The translations under genes and the position numbers were made by a program. Positions 45,830-55,662 of a stretch of 64,000 nucleotides of DNA are shown piece after piece. Under the pieces are notes generated by a model. That model saw only the letters and a program-made list of their open reading frames with translations. It had not been told where the DNA came from and searched no databases. Origin of the DNA: Stieleria maiorica (GTDB taxonomy: Bacteria > Planctomycetota > Planctomycetia > Pirellulales > Pirellulaceae); assembly GCF_008035925.1 (NCBI RefSeq), contig NZ_CP036264.1, positions 891,774 to 955,773 on the forward strand, given 5' to 3'. How positions within the stretch are numbered: the stretch's first letter is position 1; every line of letters starts with the position of its first letter.

Positions 45830-48800
45830 TCAAAACCCAAGGATTTTTTCCAGCCCTGAATTAAGTTGCTCCATCCCCGAACCGAGTTGTTTTTGGATCA
45901 GCCCGTCGAGCCGGTTTTGAATCACTTCGGCGCCGGCCTTGCTGCCCAGTTCGGTCATCACGGCGCGGACCGCGGTGTCGTCCAGCTTGGGGCGATCGAG
46001 CGTTCCGGTGATGGGGAACGTCAAGGTCTGACCGGCCAAGCCTTTCAGATCGCTGCCCAGCCAACGGGCATCCAGCGGAACTTGGGCGACCAGATTGATG
46101 CTGCTGTCGGTGGCCACGCGTCCGCTGGTCATCAAATTCGCGCGATCGATTTTGAAATACATCCGCTGGTGGGTGGCGACTCCGTTTTCAAAACTGAACT
46201 CGACACTTTGGGGCGGCATCTCGATCAACGTCTTCGCGCTCGCCGGTTCGGCTTGCCCACCGGTCAGTCGTGCCAGTGACTTGATCTGCTCCACGCCTTG
46301 GATCAACTGATTCGCCAGCGGCCCCGATGCCAGTCGCATCGTTTGAATGTCCATCCGGCCGCGAACCACACTTGCGTAGGGATCGTCGACATTCAACACC
46401 GCGTCGTCGAACTCGGCGGCGATCGCCCCGTCGATGCTGGTCGCGTTGGCCGCCAACGGGGCCAAATACTTCAACCATCCCGCGGCGGTCGACGGCGTGA
46501 TCCGCAGCGACTTGATTTTGGCCCCCGGCGCCAGTCGGACGGTCATCGGGCTGGCCGTGTAATCGACGTGAGCGGCCAATTCGACTTGGCCCGCTTCGGT
46601 GGTCGCGGCGGAACTGGTCGTGCCGAGCGAAAGGATCGGGAACGTGGTGCGGTTGATCTGGAGCGATTGATCGGTCATCTGGAACGGCAGCTTTGTTGCC
46701 CCGATACGGATGTCAGCCACTTCGCATTGGTCCCAACCGAGTTCTCCCTTGATCCGCAGGGACGCGTCTTGGGCAGCCGACGTCGACCACAGCAATTCGA
46801 TCGGCGCTTCGTGGATGCCACTGGCCTGGATCGACGTTCCCAACAAATTGGCCAGCCGCGCGGCCACGACGTCCATCTTCCAACGCGAGGGGCCGGACAG
46901 CCGCACCGAAGACGCCTCTCCTTTCGTCGTCACTTCGCCGGTCAACGTGCCCGCAAAGCCGTCGCTGGCGATTTGCAGTTCCGGCAGCCCGAGGATCCCG
47001 GTTTCGGTGTTGTATTGCATCCGACCGTCGACTTTCAGCCGAGGTTCCTGCCACAACAGATCTCCCGTCGGGGTCTGTTGCGTGTTTCCGAAACCTTGGC
47101 CGAACGTCGGTCGCGGGTTCGGGCCGTAAGCCCCCGCTGGCGTCCCCGGCGGGTAGTTGCGCTGGTCCGACGGCGAGTGAATGGAGACGTTGGTCGCAGA
47201 GGCCGATGCGTCGATGTTCCACTGGACCGGACCGCCGGTCAGATTCAGTTTTCCGCTGGACAATCCGCTGACGATGTAGGCGTTGTCCTGGACCGGCCGG
47301 TAACTGATCGGCCGGGCGACGTTGGTCGATGCCGCGCGTGCGATCGTCGCCCCAATGCTTTCTTGCAACCGTTTCAAGTCCGCGTTCCATGCGATGTCCA
47401 AGTTCGTTTTCTCGCGACTCGCTTCACCGCGCACCGCCAACGACAACGCTTCGCCGCGCACCGTCAGTTCCTGTGAGGCAAAATTGCCGCTCGGCCAGTC
47501 GAGCACTCCGTTGAAATTGACCGTCACACTCTGCTGCACGTACCAGTGGCTGTCATAATTGACGCGTGGCTGGCTGACGACGAATTCGGCTTTGGAAAGC
47601 GAGCCGCCCGAACGGCTGACCTTGGCGATTACCGATCCCGTCAATCGGCCCTCGGCGCTGCGAAGAGGGTCGGGCAGCCAGGGCCGCAGCGATTCGCTTA
47701 GATTCTCCAGCCGTCCATCGGTCTCCAATCGAACCGGGTAAATCGAATCGGCGTCAGGCCGCGACACCGGCGAGAGCAATGCGGCGCGTAAAGAAACACC
47801 GCCGCTGCGGATCCCGACGTCGGCGCTGCTCAACTGCTCCAACGTTCGGCCGTTCCATTGCCCTTTGGCCGCCACGTCGCCCTGCACGATCGTGCGTTTG
47901 AAACGGTGTCCGCTGGGCAGGGTGACCAACAAGTTGTTCGCTTCGCCGTTGCCGATCAGATCCCACTGGTCGGATCGTCCATCGGGAGTGCGATTGACGG
48001 TCCAACGCACCTGGGCGTCGGCGGTCCCGCCGAGTGAAAGGTCTGACAGATCGATGACCGGCCGAAGCATCGTGTACAGCCGACCGAAATCGATTCGCAA
48101 TTCCGCCGTTCCGTCTTGCAGTGTCCCCGATCCCGATGCGTTGGCGAACGAGCTCTTGACGTCGAATCGCTCCGCACGAAGCGCCCCCTTGTCGTCGGTG
48201 ACCGTGGCCGACAATTCGATCGGATCGATCACCACGATCCGTCCGTCGGCGCGGGCGCGCAACGAGTTGCTCGACAATGTCAGATTGCTGCGCCGCGTCG
48301 CTGCGCTGCCGGATCCAGATGACGCGGCACTGTTGTCGATGATGCCACTTGCCCGACCGGACACCAACGTGACGTTGCTGCGCAGCGGGATCAGCCCCGG
48401 CAGCGCTTGATCCAGTGACGCCAAATCGACGTCGACGCGCGCTTTACCGTCCAGGGCTTGCAGCCAGCTGAGCGGATTGTCGTCCGAGCCGACCAGGGAG
48501 ATCGTGGTCGGAAACGAACCGTCGAGTGTCGCCGAGGCGAAGTCGGTGGTCAGCTCCAGCCCCTGGCCGAGCAACCAACCGCCCGAGAGTGCGACGTCGC
48601 CGTCGAGTGTCGCCAGTTCGTTGTTCCATTGTTTTTGCACGGTCCCTGCTTGCCCGGATGCATCGCCGGTCGACGCGAAGAGTGTTTTCAGGTTGCGAAT
48701 CCGCACGTCACCCAAACTGGCTTTGACGGCCCCGTCGGGGGCACCGACCAGTTTCAAGCGGCCGGTCGTGTCGCCGGAGAATTGCTGTGGCAGTCCGTCG

Positions 48801-49609
48801 ACCGCGCCGGCGAATCGTCGCGCGACGAGATTGGCGACCGACAGCGGAAACGACTCGGTATCGAACGAAAGATTCCACAGGTCCTCCGAGCCGTCTTGCC
48901 AGACGAACTGGCTTTGGATCGCGCCGCCGCTGCCGCCCGGTTCATTGACCACCCCGGCGACCTCTGCGGTGATCCGGTTGCCATCAAGACTGACGTTCAC
49001 ATTCGATTGGTTCAGCGACCAGGCGTCGCCGGTGATCGAATCGGTCGCAGTGGCACCGAAGTCTTGGATTTGGATCGACGCACGGACCAGTGTCTGCGGT
49101 TGATCGCTCGGCTCCAGCAGAGTCGCCAAGTCCGACTCGATCGACGACCGACCATCGGCGACGCTGCAAGCCAGCGCGACGCCGCGCAGTGACACTTCGC
49201 CGATCGACGCCGGATTCAGGTTCAGCAATTGCATCACCGTCAACGCGGTGTCGGCGCGATCGATCTGCACGATCGTTTCGCCCGATTGGCCGGTCAGCTT
49301 CAATCCTCGGATGGACAGCGGCGTGATCCAGCCGACATCGATCGACTCGGCCGATGCGGTCCAGCCATACGTCCCGGCGTTTGATGCCAGGATGGAGCGC
49401 GCGATCCCGGTGTGGCTGACCAGGCTGGGGGCGGCGAGCGCGAGCAGGGCGAGAAATCCGAGTGCTAGCAAGAGCATTCGATAATAGCGTCGGGAGCGAT
49501 TGGCACGTCGCCGCCGAGTGGCGTCGAGCTGCGATCGCTCGAGATCATCCAGCAAATAGTCGTCTCTCACCACGGTCACATCCTTGTGCCTGCCGCACAG
49601 ATAATCCAT
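45830..49609 (-). CDS. Large AsmA-like envelope protein
   Basis: A 1259-residue protein. The ATG at 49609 is preferred over an in-frame TTG at 49717 because the extra 36 codons are Pro/Ala-rich and not conserved-looking. A ~45-residue basic cytoplasmic N-terminus (RRRRANRSRRYYR) leads into one membrane helix (MLLLALGFLALLALAAPSLV), then an ~1150-residue beta-rich periplasmic region. The C-terminus LTFPITGTLDRPKLDDTAVR, then an amphipathic tail, is characteristic of AsmA/TamB/YhdP-type proteins. Family members bridge inner and outer membranes and move phospholipids or assist outer-membrane assembly; that role here is inference. Single gene. Confidence 0.82.
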   Translation of the reverse strand: MDYLCGRHKDVTVVRDDYLLDDLERSQLDATRRRRANRSRRYYRMLLLALGFLALLALAAPSLVSHTGIARSILASNAGTYGWTASAESIDVGWITPLSIRGLKLTGQSGETIVQIDRADTALTVMQLLNLNPASIGEVSLRGVALACSVADGRSSIESDLATLLEPSDQPQTLVRASIQIQDFGATATDSITGDAWSLNQSNVNVSLDGNRITAEVAGVVNEPGGSGGAIQSQFVWQDGSEDLWNLSFDTESFPLSVANLVARRFAGAVDGLPQQFSGDTTGRLKLVGAPDGAVKASLGDVRIRNLKTLFASTGDASGQAGTVQKQWNNELATLDGDVALSGGWLLGQGLELTTDFASATLDGSFPTTISLVGSDDNPLSWLQALDGKARVDVDLASLDQALPGLIPLRSNVTLVSGRASGIIDNSAASSGSGSAATRRSNLTLSSNSLRARADGRIVVIDPIELSATVTDDKGALRAERFDVKSSFANASGSGTLQDGTAELRIDFGRLYTMLRPVIDLSDLSLGGTADAQVRWTVNRTPDGRSDQWDLIGNGEANNLLVTLPSGHRFKRTIVQGDVAAKGQWNGRTLEQLSSADVGIRSGGVSLRAALLSPVSRPDADSIYPVRLETDGRLENLSESLRPWLPDPLRSAEGRLTGSVIAKVSRSGGSLSKAEFVVSQPRVNYDSHWYVQQSVTVNFNGVLDWPSGNFASQELTVRGEALSLAVRGEASREKTNLDIAWNADLKRLQESIGATIARAASTNVARPISYRPVQDNAYIVSGLSSGKLNLTGGPVQWNIDASASATNVSIHSPSDQRNYPPGTPAGAYGPNPRPTFGQGFGNTQQTPTGDLLWQEPRLKVDGRMQYNTETGILGLPELQIASDGFAGTLTGEVTTKGEASSVRLSGPSRWKMDVVAARLANLLGTSIQASGIHEAPIELLWSTSAAQDASLRIKGELGWDQCEVADIRIGATKLPFQMTDQSLQINRTTFPILSLGTTSSAATTEAGQVELAAHVDYTASPMTVRLAPGAKIKSLRITPSTAAGWLKYLAPLAANATSIDGAIAAEFDDAVLNVDDPYASVVRGRMDIQTMRLASGPLANQLIQGVEQIKSLARLTGGQAEPASAKTLIEMPPQSVEFSFENGVATHQRMYFKIDRANLMTSGRVATDSSINLVAQVPLDARWLGSDLKGLAGQTLTFPITGTLDRPKLDDTAVRAVMTELGSKAGAEVIQNRLDGLIQKQLGSGMEQLNSGLEKILGF

Positions 49610-50254
49610 TTCCCGAAAAAGCGCTTTGGGCGAGGGTACGAAGAAACGCGGCTCCAGCGCAAGGTCAATCCGGCGGAGCGTCGGCGGTGTCGGAGCGGAC
49701 GCGGCAATGGGGGGCAAAAAATGGGGTGGTCAAAAAATCACTCCCCCCACCGCGCTCATCTTTTGACCCTCTTTCCCTCCAATTCATGGCCTCATCCGCC
49801 ACCAAGGCCCGTCGCGTCTGAACCGCTTCAACGCGAACCCGAAGCCCCAACCTTGACCGCGACACCGCCAGCCCCTGCCATCGGGTGGCGGGAGGTGTTC
49901 CGCGGTCCAACCACGGAATACGTGCTTTTTTCCTCGGTCGGACCACCAATAATTGATTGTTCACGCTCTCGACTGCTTGAATCGGGTTCCGAGATTAGCG
50001 TTCATTCGCTTGGATTAGCGGTTCGTGTTTTCGGCGTTTTGGCACCGCTAATGAACACCGATGAGCGCTAATGCCAGTACCCGAGCTTGCGGCCACCGGG
50101 ATTTCATCAGACCTCTGTTTCCTGTTGTTCGCTCCTGAAGTCACGGTTCGACAGGTGCACGGTCGACTCGGCCGAAGTCGACAAACCCACGCCTGAGATG
50201 ACGACCGTAAAGTGATTGCTGAATCCAACGGACCGGCTACCCGGGTGATGTGTC
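49610..50254. other. Gene-free stretch with an imperfect 29-bp inverted repeat
   Basis: 645 bp between the AsmA-like gene and the IS. Arms at 49994-50022 and 50044-50072 both begin and end with ATTAGCG...ATTAGCGGT when read inward, separated by 21 nt. 50160-50182 holds a GTCGACT/AGTCGAC palindrome around CGGCCGA. No gene was seen. From about 49.9 kb base composition becomes noticeably more AT-rich than the neighbourhood. Confidence 0.5.
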
Positions 50255-51901
50255 TGAGGCCCGGAGGGCCGGTAGAGTGTTTGCCGGTGGCGTCCGCCCT
50301 CGTTGTTATACACAAATTTTTGATGATGTATTGATTCGCGAAATCGCTCAAACTGTTGCTCACAGGGAGTTCAGGTGCACGACAGCTAGCAACGGAGTGT
50401 TTGCGATGGTGAGCCAATGGGTGATTGACGAATTAGAAACGGTGGATCTTGGCGACAAGAGACGAAATGAACGACTTGCCGAAGTGCTCTCCGCCATGGC
50501 TGGTTTGCCGAGCAAGAGCATTCCTGCTGCAGTCGGCGCAGGACACAACGAAACAACGGCAGCCTACCGACTTTTTGATAACGATGCGATCTGCTTTGAG
50601 GACATTTTAGCGCCCCATATAGATGCCTGCTATAAGCGTCTTGCTGAGCAAGAAGTTGTCATCTTGGCTCACGATACGACGGAACTGGATTTGACGAAAC
50701 CTAACACGCAAGTAGAAGGGGCCGGTCCGCTAGATGGCAGTTCACGCTACGGCGAGTTGCTTCACCCGCTGATGGCGTTCACTCCCACCGGCACGCCCTT
50801 AGGAACCGTTGCAGCAGAACTTTGGACTCGCGAGGAAGGTCCGTCAAAAGCCGATGATCGAAAGAAAGTGCCGATTGAAGAGAAGGAGTCTCTGCGATGG
50901 CTTGAAAACCACCGCGAAGCACAGTTAATCGCTAGCGAGCACCCCGAAACGCAAGTTGTCTGCGTGGCTGACAGCGAAGCGGACATTTTTGAAGTCATCG
51001 AGTGTAATTCCGATTCTCCAAAGAACTTTTGGTGGATTATTCGCAGTTGCTATGACCGTTCGATCGTTGATCAGCACGGTCGGCCATCAGGAAATCTGCA
51101 TGAAAAACTCGCCGCGAGCAAAGTACGCTACACCAAAGCGATAACGATTCGTTCGCACCAACCCAAGTTAGCCTGTGACAAACGAGCACGCAATCAACCG
51201 CGAGAGGCACGCCAATGCGAACTCGAGGTGCGTGCAACGACGCTGACACTGAAGAACCCCTATCGGCCCGATCGACACCTACGGCCCACGAAAGTCAACG
51301 CGATTTGGGCTCACGAGATCGATCCGCCTGAAGGGGATACGCCTATCAGTTGGCTGTTGCTGACCAATATGCCGATTTCGAACAAGGAAGAGATTGAGCT
51401 GGTGTTGTCTTACTACTGCATTCGCTGGTTGATCGAAGTATTCTTCCGAACTCTCAAATCAGGCACTCGCATCGAAGCAAAGCGGTTTGAAAAGATCGAA
51501 CGATTCGAGCGTTGTCTCGCTGTTTCGATGATCTTGGCGTGGCGAACGTTCTACAGCGTGCGGATCGGTCGCCAATGTCCAGACGTCAGCTGTGAAGCAG
51601 TATTCGTAGCCGACGAATGGCAGCCGGTATACAAGATCGTCACCGGGAAAGATCCGCCAAAGAAACCACCGACGTTGAAGGAGATCGTCCGCATGATCGC
51701 TCGGCTTGGCGGCTACATCGACCGACCACGACATGACGAACCTGGCACCGATACGGTCATGCGCGGCATGGAACGACTCTACGACATCAGTAGTTGTTGG
51801 CGAAGCTTTGGTCCAAATGCAACCAGATCAGGGGAATGAATTGTGTATAACAACGAGGGTTGACACCACCGGCAAGCACTGTGCCAGCCCTCCGGGCTTC
51901 A
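50255..51901 (+). mobile_element. IS4-family insertion sequence with 61-bp imperfect inverted ends
   Basis: Left end 50255-50315 and right end 51841-51901 are inverted copies (53 of 61 positions match by my alignment), running TGARGCCCGGAGGGC ... CCCTCGTTGTTATACACAA. The transposase gene lies between; its stop codon is one base from the right repeat. No target duplication is visible: the 9 bp outside each end (TGATGTGTC and TTGCGCATG) differ. IS4/IS50 elements usually have ~20-bp ends, so the long repeats may be resident palindromic repeats captured by or targeted by the IS. Confidence 0.75.
50406..51839 (+). CDS. IS4 family (Tn5/IS50-like) transposase
   Basis: A 477-residue transposase. The start at the ATG of MVSQWVIDELETVDLGDKR is preferred: GGAG lies about 12 nt upstream, and in-frame codons before it run into the terminal repeat. 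An N-terminal Tn5-type DNA-binding domain (LGDKRRNERLAEVLSAMAG, AGHNETTAAYRLFDND) is followed by the DDE catalytic core: Asp in VILAHDTTELDL, Asp in VVCVADSEADIFEV, and the IS4 signature Y-x2-R-x3-E-x6-K in YYCIRWLIEVFFRTLKSG. The frame is intact and all catalytic residues are present, so it may be active. Codon use is more AT-rich than in flanking genes. Confidence 0.93.
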   Translation: MVSQWVIDELETVDLGDKRRNERLAEVLSAMAGLPSKSIPAAVGAGHNETTAAYRLFDNDAICFEDILAPHIDACYKRLAEQEVVILAHDTTELDLTKPNTQVEGAGPLDGSSRYGELLHPLMAFTPTGTPLGTVAAELWTREEGPSKADDRKKVPIEEKESLRWLENHREAQLIASEHPETQVVCVADSEADIFEVIECNSDSPKNFWWIIRSCYDRSIVDQHGRPSGNLHEKLAASKVRYTKAITIRSHQPKLACDKRARNQPREARQCELEVRATTLTLKNPYRPDRHLRPTKVNAIWAHEIDPPEGDTPISWLLLTNMPISNKEEIELVLSYYCIRWLIEVFFRTLKSGTRIEAKRFEKIERFERCLAVSMILAWRTFYSVRIGRQCPDVSCEAVFVADEWQPVYKIVTGKDPPKKPPTLKEIVRMIARLGGYIDRPRHDEPGTDTVMRGMERLYDISSCWRSFGPNATRSGE

Positions 51902-52303
51902 TTGCGCATGTACAGAAAAACGGCAGCGTCATCGAAGTGGAATGTCCCAGGGTGTTTCCAATCGAATGCATTGGCCATCAGCGAAGATGGCTCAAGCTGT
52001 CGTCGTGGCTGACCGCCCGAACTAGATGGTGCACCGCAGTCGGCGAGTTGAATTTGTTTTGAATCTAGGTCGATCGCGCCGGCGCGGTGACCACAGGCCG
52101 TTCTCCCACTAGATGAATCTCGATCGATCGGACGTGCGGGTCTGCATACGGCGGTAGAGCGTTGGTGAGCAAACTCGGCCTACCGCTCTTGCAACTCAAA
52201 ACGCCTTGCGCGGTGAGCCAGGCGTTGGTCTTGGACAGATGCCAAGGACCTTGCCGGCTGCGGGCATGGCGAATCGCTTGACGTCAGGCAACAAGATGAT
52301 TGA
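51902..52303. other. Gene-free stretch downstream of the IS
   Basis: 402 bp with frequent stops in all frames and no repeat family member recognised. It may contain the decayed 5' part of the PDZ pseudogene that follows, but I cannot trace it. Confidence 0.4.
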
Positions 52304-52747
52304 TTCAGATACCTGCGGATTCCACGTCGTCCGTTGGAAATACTTCGTCAACAATTGCTGGCACTCTCTTACGACTGGCATCTCGATCTACATTGGCACG
52401 TTGATTCTCGGGTAACACATGAGAATGTTACCAATTGGGTTCGCCAGACAGTCGGACTCGGATTTGCATAGGACAAGGATGAAGAATCGGGCTTGCCGTG
52501 AATCACAACGGTGTGGCCAACATCACCAGCGGGAAAGGCGGGCTTGAAGCCGGACGCTACGATCGCGAAAATCCATGGCATCAGTGTCCGCGGAAAAAGC
52601 CTTCAGGAGTGTCTCCGCATGATGGCTGGCCGAAGCGAGGCCACGGTGCGGCTGGAAATCTTCAACGCAAATCAAGACAAAACGACGACTTGGGAAATCA
52701 CGCACGAAAGATACTTGAGAGTGACTGGTGTGCCCCGAAATGAGTGA
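52304..52747 (+). pseudogene. Remnant of a PDZ-domain protein with in-frame stops
   Basis: One reading frame, bounded upstream by TGA 52301-52303, encodes protein-like sequence interrupted by TAG 52469-52471 and TGA 52499-52501: FRYLRIPRRPLEIL, SYDWHLDLHWHVDSRVTHEN, VRQTVGLGFA*DKDEESGLP*, then ITTVWPTSPAGKAGLKPD, IAKIHGISVRGKSLQECLR, and a normal stop at 52745-52747. SPAGKAGLKPDATIAKIHG is a PDZ carboxylate-binding region. Continuity of the PDZ fold across both stops in the same frame shows simple nonsense decay rather than chance. The N-terminal catalytic part (such PDZs often end aspartyl or serine proteases) is not identifiable. It lies just downstream of the IS. Confidence 0.7.
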
Positions 52748-52892
52748 GCGAAGTTCGCCGATGGTCGGCGGGGCAGGCATACCAAAGGATTGAACCGGAG
52801 CCCTCATTCACCCGCACTGTGAAAGCACGGTCCCTCGTTCGGGCCCGGTTAACCCATGCTTTCTGCCACTGGTAACGCGGTATCCTTCTCTT

Positions 52893-53711
52893 ATGTCTGA
52901 GCAGAACGCTTCAATGAGTACAGTCCGTATCGCGCTCGCCAACGTTCGAGCGTCCGCGACCCCGGACGAATCCGTCCTGATCGCGACAACATCGATCGCC
53001 GAGGCAGGGCGACGGGGAGCCGTCTTGGTCTGCTTTCCCGAGTGCTTCGTTCCCGGTTATCGATGGCCGGGCACCAAGTTGCCACCTCCCGATCCCGGGT
53101 TTCTGCAGCGGGCTTGGGCCGACATCGCCACTGCTGCCCGAGACGCAAATGTCTCGGTCATCTTGGGCACCGAGCGCGTGACAGAACGCGGCCTACAGAT
53201 CACCGCTTGTGTTTTCGGACCGGACGGCACCGTGCTGGGTTGGCAGGACAAGGTCCAACTGGACCCTTCGGAGGAACCGACATATCCCGCGTATGGGACC
53301 GGACGCCGGGTTTTCACAACAGGCCCGTTAACCTTTGGCGTCGTGATTTGCCACGAGGGGTGGAGGTATCCGGAGACGGTGCGGTGGGCCGTGCGGCGGG
53401 GAGCGCAGGTCGTGTTTCACCCCCACGCCCACGTTGCAGAGCCTGGGAGTTACCGCCCCGTCGATTTCGCGGACCCCGCGAACACGTTCCACGAGAAGTC
53501 GCTGCTTTGCCGGGCCGCCGAAAACACGTGCTATATCGCATCCGTCAACGCCGCGAGCAGCGGGTCTGGAACCACGTCGGTCGTCGTGCGCCCGGATGGG
53601 TCTGTCCAGTGCTTTCAACCTTACGGAGTGGAGGGTTTGCTTGTGGCCGACATCGACCTCAGCGCTGCGACTGGTTTACTCGCTTCGCGATGCCGGACCT
53701 CACCGCTTTGA
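52893..53711 (+). CDS. Carbon-nitrogen hydrolase (nitrilase superfamily)
   Basis: A 272-residue cytoplasmic amidase/nitrilase-type enzyme with the Glu-Lys-Cys triad: Glu in VCFPECFVPGYRWPG, Lys in LGWQDKVQLDPSEEPTY and Cys in FGVVICHEGWRYPE. The family hydrolyses amides, carbamoyl groups or nitriles; the substrate cannot be told from sequence. Start at the ATG of MSEQNASMSTVRIALANV; the inner Met (residue 8) is an alternative. Length is normal. It is transcribed away from the IS island and is GC-rich like the core genome. A family B element begins 15 bp after its stop. Confidence 0.9.
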   Translation: MSEQNASMSTVRIALANVRASATPDESVLIATTSIAEAGRRGAVLVCFPECFVPGYRWPGTKLPPPDPGFLQRAWADIATAARDANVSVILGTERVTERGLQITACVFGPDGTVLGWQDKVQLDPSEEPTYPAYGTGRRVFTTGPLTFGVVICHEGWRYPETVRWAVRRGAQVVFHPHAHVAEPGSYRPVDFADPANTFHEKSLLCRAAENTCYIASVNAASSGSGTTSVVVRPDGSVQCFQPYGVEGLLVADIDLSAATGLLASRCRTSPL

Positions 53712-53725
53712 CGGGCTCGCCGCTA

Positions 53726-53855
53726 GGCATTGTCCCTCAACCCGTAGCGGAAGCCGGCAAGGCTTTCGACTCGCAGCAGTCCACACGGGAAAAGCCGAAA
53801 TTCTTGGCGAATTCCGCTACCACATTCGACCCTTGCCGGGTTGAGGGACAAAGCC
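53726..53855 (-). mobile_element. MITE-like element, family B (complete copy 2)
   Basis: A 130-bp element whose reverse complement is nearly identical to 27676-27805, with ends GGCTTTGTCCCTCAACCCG and CGGGTTGAGGGACAATGCC. Identical length, conserved ends and compensating changes in the terminal arms (AAACCCG versus CAACCCG on both sides) indicate a structure-conserving element. No clear target duplication was seen. Confidence 0.8.
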
Positions 53856-54193
53856 TCGCTTTCGGCGATCGTTTCGCTTCGATGTGCCAGCATACCGTTG
53901 GCCCTTCTCGGCCGGACGTTCCATAATCGTCATGTCGAATAATTTCTTGTCATCGGGAACCGCTCTTTTGATCGGATTCGGCTACTATCGCGTTTCGTCT
54001 CGGCGACCCAATACGCGTTTTTTGGGCTACAGGTCGTTCCCTGGTTTGGTGTTCTTCTTTCACCAACAGACATACCGACCGGATGCAACGCGCGGCGATC
54101 CTTGGAATCCACCATCAACGGTGCGTTTCGCGACCGTGGGCTGTGCTGTGGCACCGCTTTGCGTTGGAGCATTGGTGGGCCATTCGCGGGCCG
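53856..54193. other. Gene-free stretch
   Basis: 338 bp between the convergent hydrolase and sulfatase genes. An open frame on the plus strand exists but has no signal, domain or codon bias I trust. Nothing else was seen. Confidence 0.4.
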
Positions 54194-55579
54194 CTATCGG
54201 CCGGGGGCCTTTCGCTGATCGACCCGCTTCCGCAGCGCCGTGAGCACGTCGGCGAATCGGTCATCGCCGGCCAAGTTCTCTGTCTCACCGGGATCGTTGT
54301 CCATGTCGTACAGTTCCTCCGTGCCGTCACGATAGCGCATCAGGTGCCAGCGGGAGGTACGAATCGAAATTCCATTTTGGAATGAGAACGCCGCGGATTT
54401 CACGGTTGCGGTTGCGTCGGCCAGCACCGGCACCAGGCTTGTCCCCTCGGCAGCCGGCGGGACGGACGCCCCGACAAGCTCGCAGGTCGTCGGATACAGA
54501 TCCACCAACTCGGCGATCGAATCGGTCTGTCCCGACGGCATTCCGGGGGCGCGAATCACCAGCGGCACACGGATCACTTCCTCGTGCAAGTTGCTTTTCT
54601 GCCAGAACCCATGTTCCCCGAGGTGGTAACCGTGGTCGCTGGTAAAGATCACTGCGGTCTGATCGCGATGCGGTGAATCGTCCAGGGCATCCAGGATGCG
54701 TCCGACTTGACGATCCATGAACGTGACACTGGCGTAGTAGGCGGCCCACATCCGTTTCTGGTTGTCGGGATACTTTCCGATCGAGTTCTTCAGGTTGTTG
54801 GTGTTGGCAATTCCGAGCTTGGGGATGTCGCTGGTGTCGTCGTGCCAGTTGGCGGGCATGTTGATGCGATCGATCGTGTAGGGATCGAAGTAATCGCTGG
54901 GGGCGACCATCGGGTAATGCGGTCGCACCAGTCCGACGGCCAGGAAGAAGGGGCGATCGTGCGGTTGTTCGAGCAACTCGATCGCTTTGCTGGCGGATTT
55001 GTAATCGGGTTGTTCACGCCCGTCGCCGTCGCCCTTGACCGAGACGAACATCCGATGCGGCATGCGGGTCGATTGGCGGTTTTCCAGATCACGCGTCACG
55101 ACGTTCAAGTTCAAACACGCATACTCGCCCGGTGTGTGGGCCTCGGGGCCGGGGGAATTGAAGCGCGCGGACCAGCATTCCGGATGATCTTGGCCGTCGG
55201 TCCCGGCGATGATGTCACCGGGGACGCGCATGTGAAAGATCTTGCCGACTCGCGTGCTGCTAAGCCCGTGGCGTTGCAAATGCTGGCCGAGCGTCACGTT
55301 CTGCTTGTCTTGATAGCGGCCGAACATGAACGAAATCCGCGACGGCAGACACCACGTGCCCTGGCAATAGGCACGCCGAAAGACCATCCCCTCACGGGCC
55401 AAACGATCCAGATGGGGCGTGGCACAAACGTTGTCGCCATAGCACCCCAGCACGCTTGCTTTCAGGTCATCGGCGACGATCATCACCACATTCTTGATCT
55501 CGCCGGGAGAATCAGCCACAGCCGTGCCGGCAGTGAAGGGAATCAAAACGAAGCAAGCGAATAACAGTCGTGGGATCAT
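54194..55579 (-). CDS. Sulfatase, iduronate-2-sulfatase-like
   Basis: A 461-residue exported type I sulfatase that hydrolyses sulfate esters, probably of a sulfated polysaccharide. A signal peptide (about 1-22, ending AVADS) is followed by the metal-binding N-terminus VVMIVADDLKASVLGCYGD and the formylglycine signature C-L-P-S-R (CQGTWCLPSRISFMFG), whose Cys must be oxidised by a formylglycine-generating enzyme not present here. DHGYHLGEHGFWQKSNLHEE supplies further metal and substrate ligands and is typical of the iduronate-2-sulfatase (S1_7-like) branch. Single gene; a family B relic lies just upstream. Confidence 0.94.
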   Translation of the reverse strand: MIPRLLFACFVLIPFTAGTAVADSPGEIKNVVMIVADDLKASVLGCYGDNVCATPHLDRLAREGMVFRRAYCQGTWCLPSRISFMFGRYQDKQNVTLGQHLQRHGLSSTRVGKIFHMRVPGDIIAGTDGQDHPECWSARFNSPGPEAHTPGEYACLNLNVVTRDLENRQSTRMPHRMFVSVKGDGDGREQPDYKSASKAIELLEQPHDRPFFLAVGLVRPHYPMVAPSDYFDPYTIDRINMPANWHDDTSDIPKLGIANTNNLKNSIGKYPDNQKRMWAAYYASVTFMDRQVGRILDALDDSPHRDQTAVIFTSDHGYHLGEHGFWQKSNLHEEVIRVPLVIRAPGMPSGQTDSIAELVDLYPTTCELVGASVPPAAEGTSLVPVLADATATVKSAAFSFQNGISIRTSRWHLMRYRDGTEELYDMDNDPGETENLAGDDRFADVLTALRKRVDQRKAPGR

Positions 55580-55662
55580 GGTCTTGGGGAGAGGCAGCGG
55601 CGTGTCGTGGGACGAATCGGCGGGATCGTCATTGTAACGGCCGCGGGGTCCGCGCGTTTCGG

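Noticed and set aside
50250..50405. Extension of the transposase to a GTG near 50250
   Set aside because: The extra 52 codons translate the terminal inverted repeat; the ATG at 50406 has GGAG upstream and begins the Tn5-type domain.
53884..54243. 119-codon open frame between the nitrilase-type and sulfatase genes
   Set aside because: No recognisable domain or codon bias, and its end runs into the sulfatase gene.
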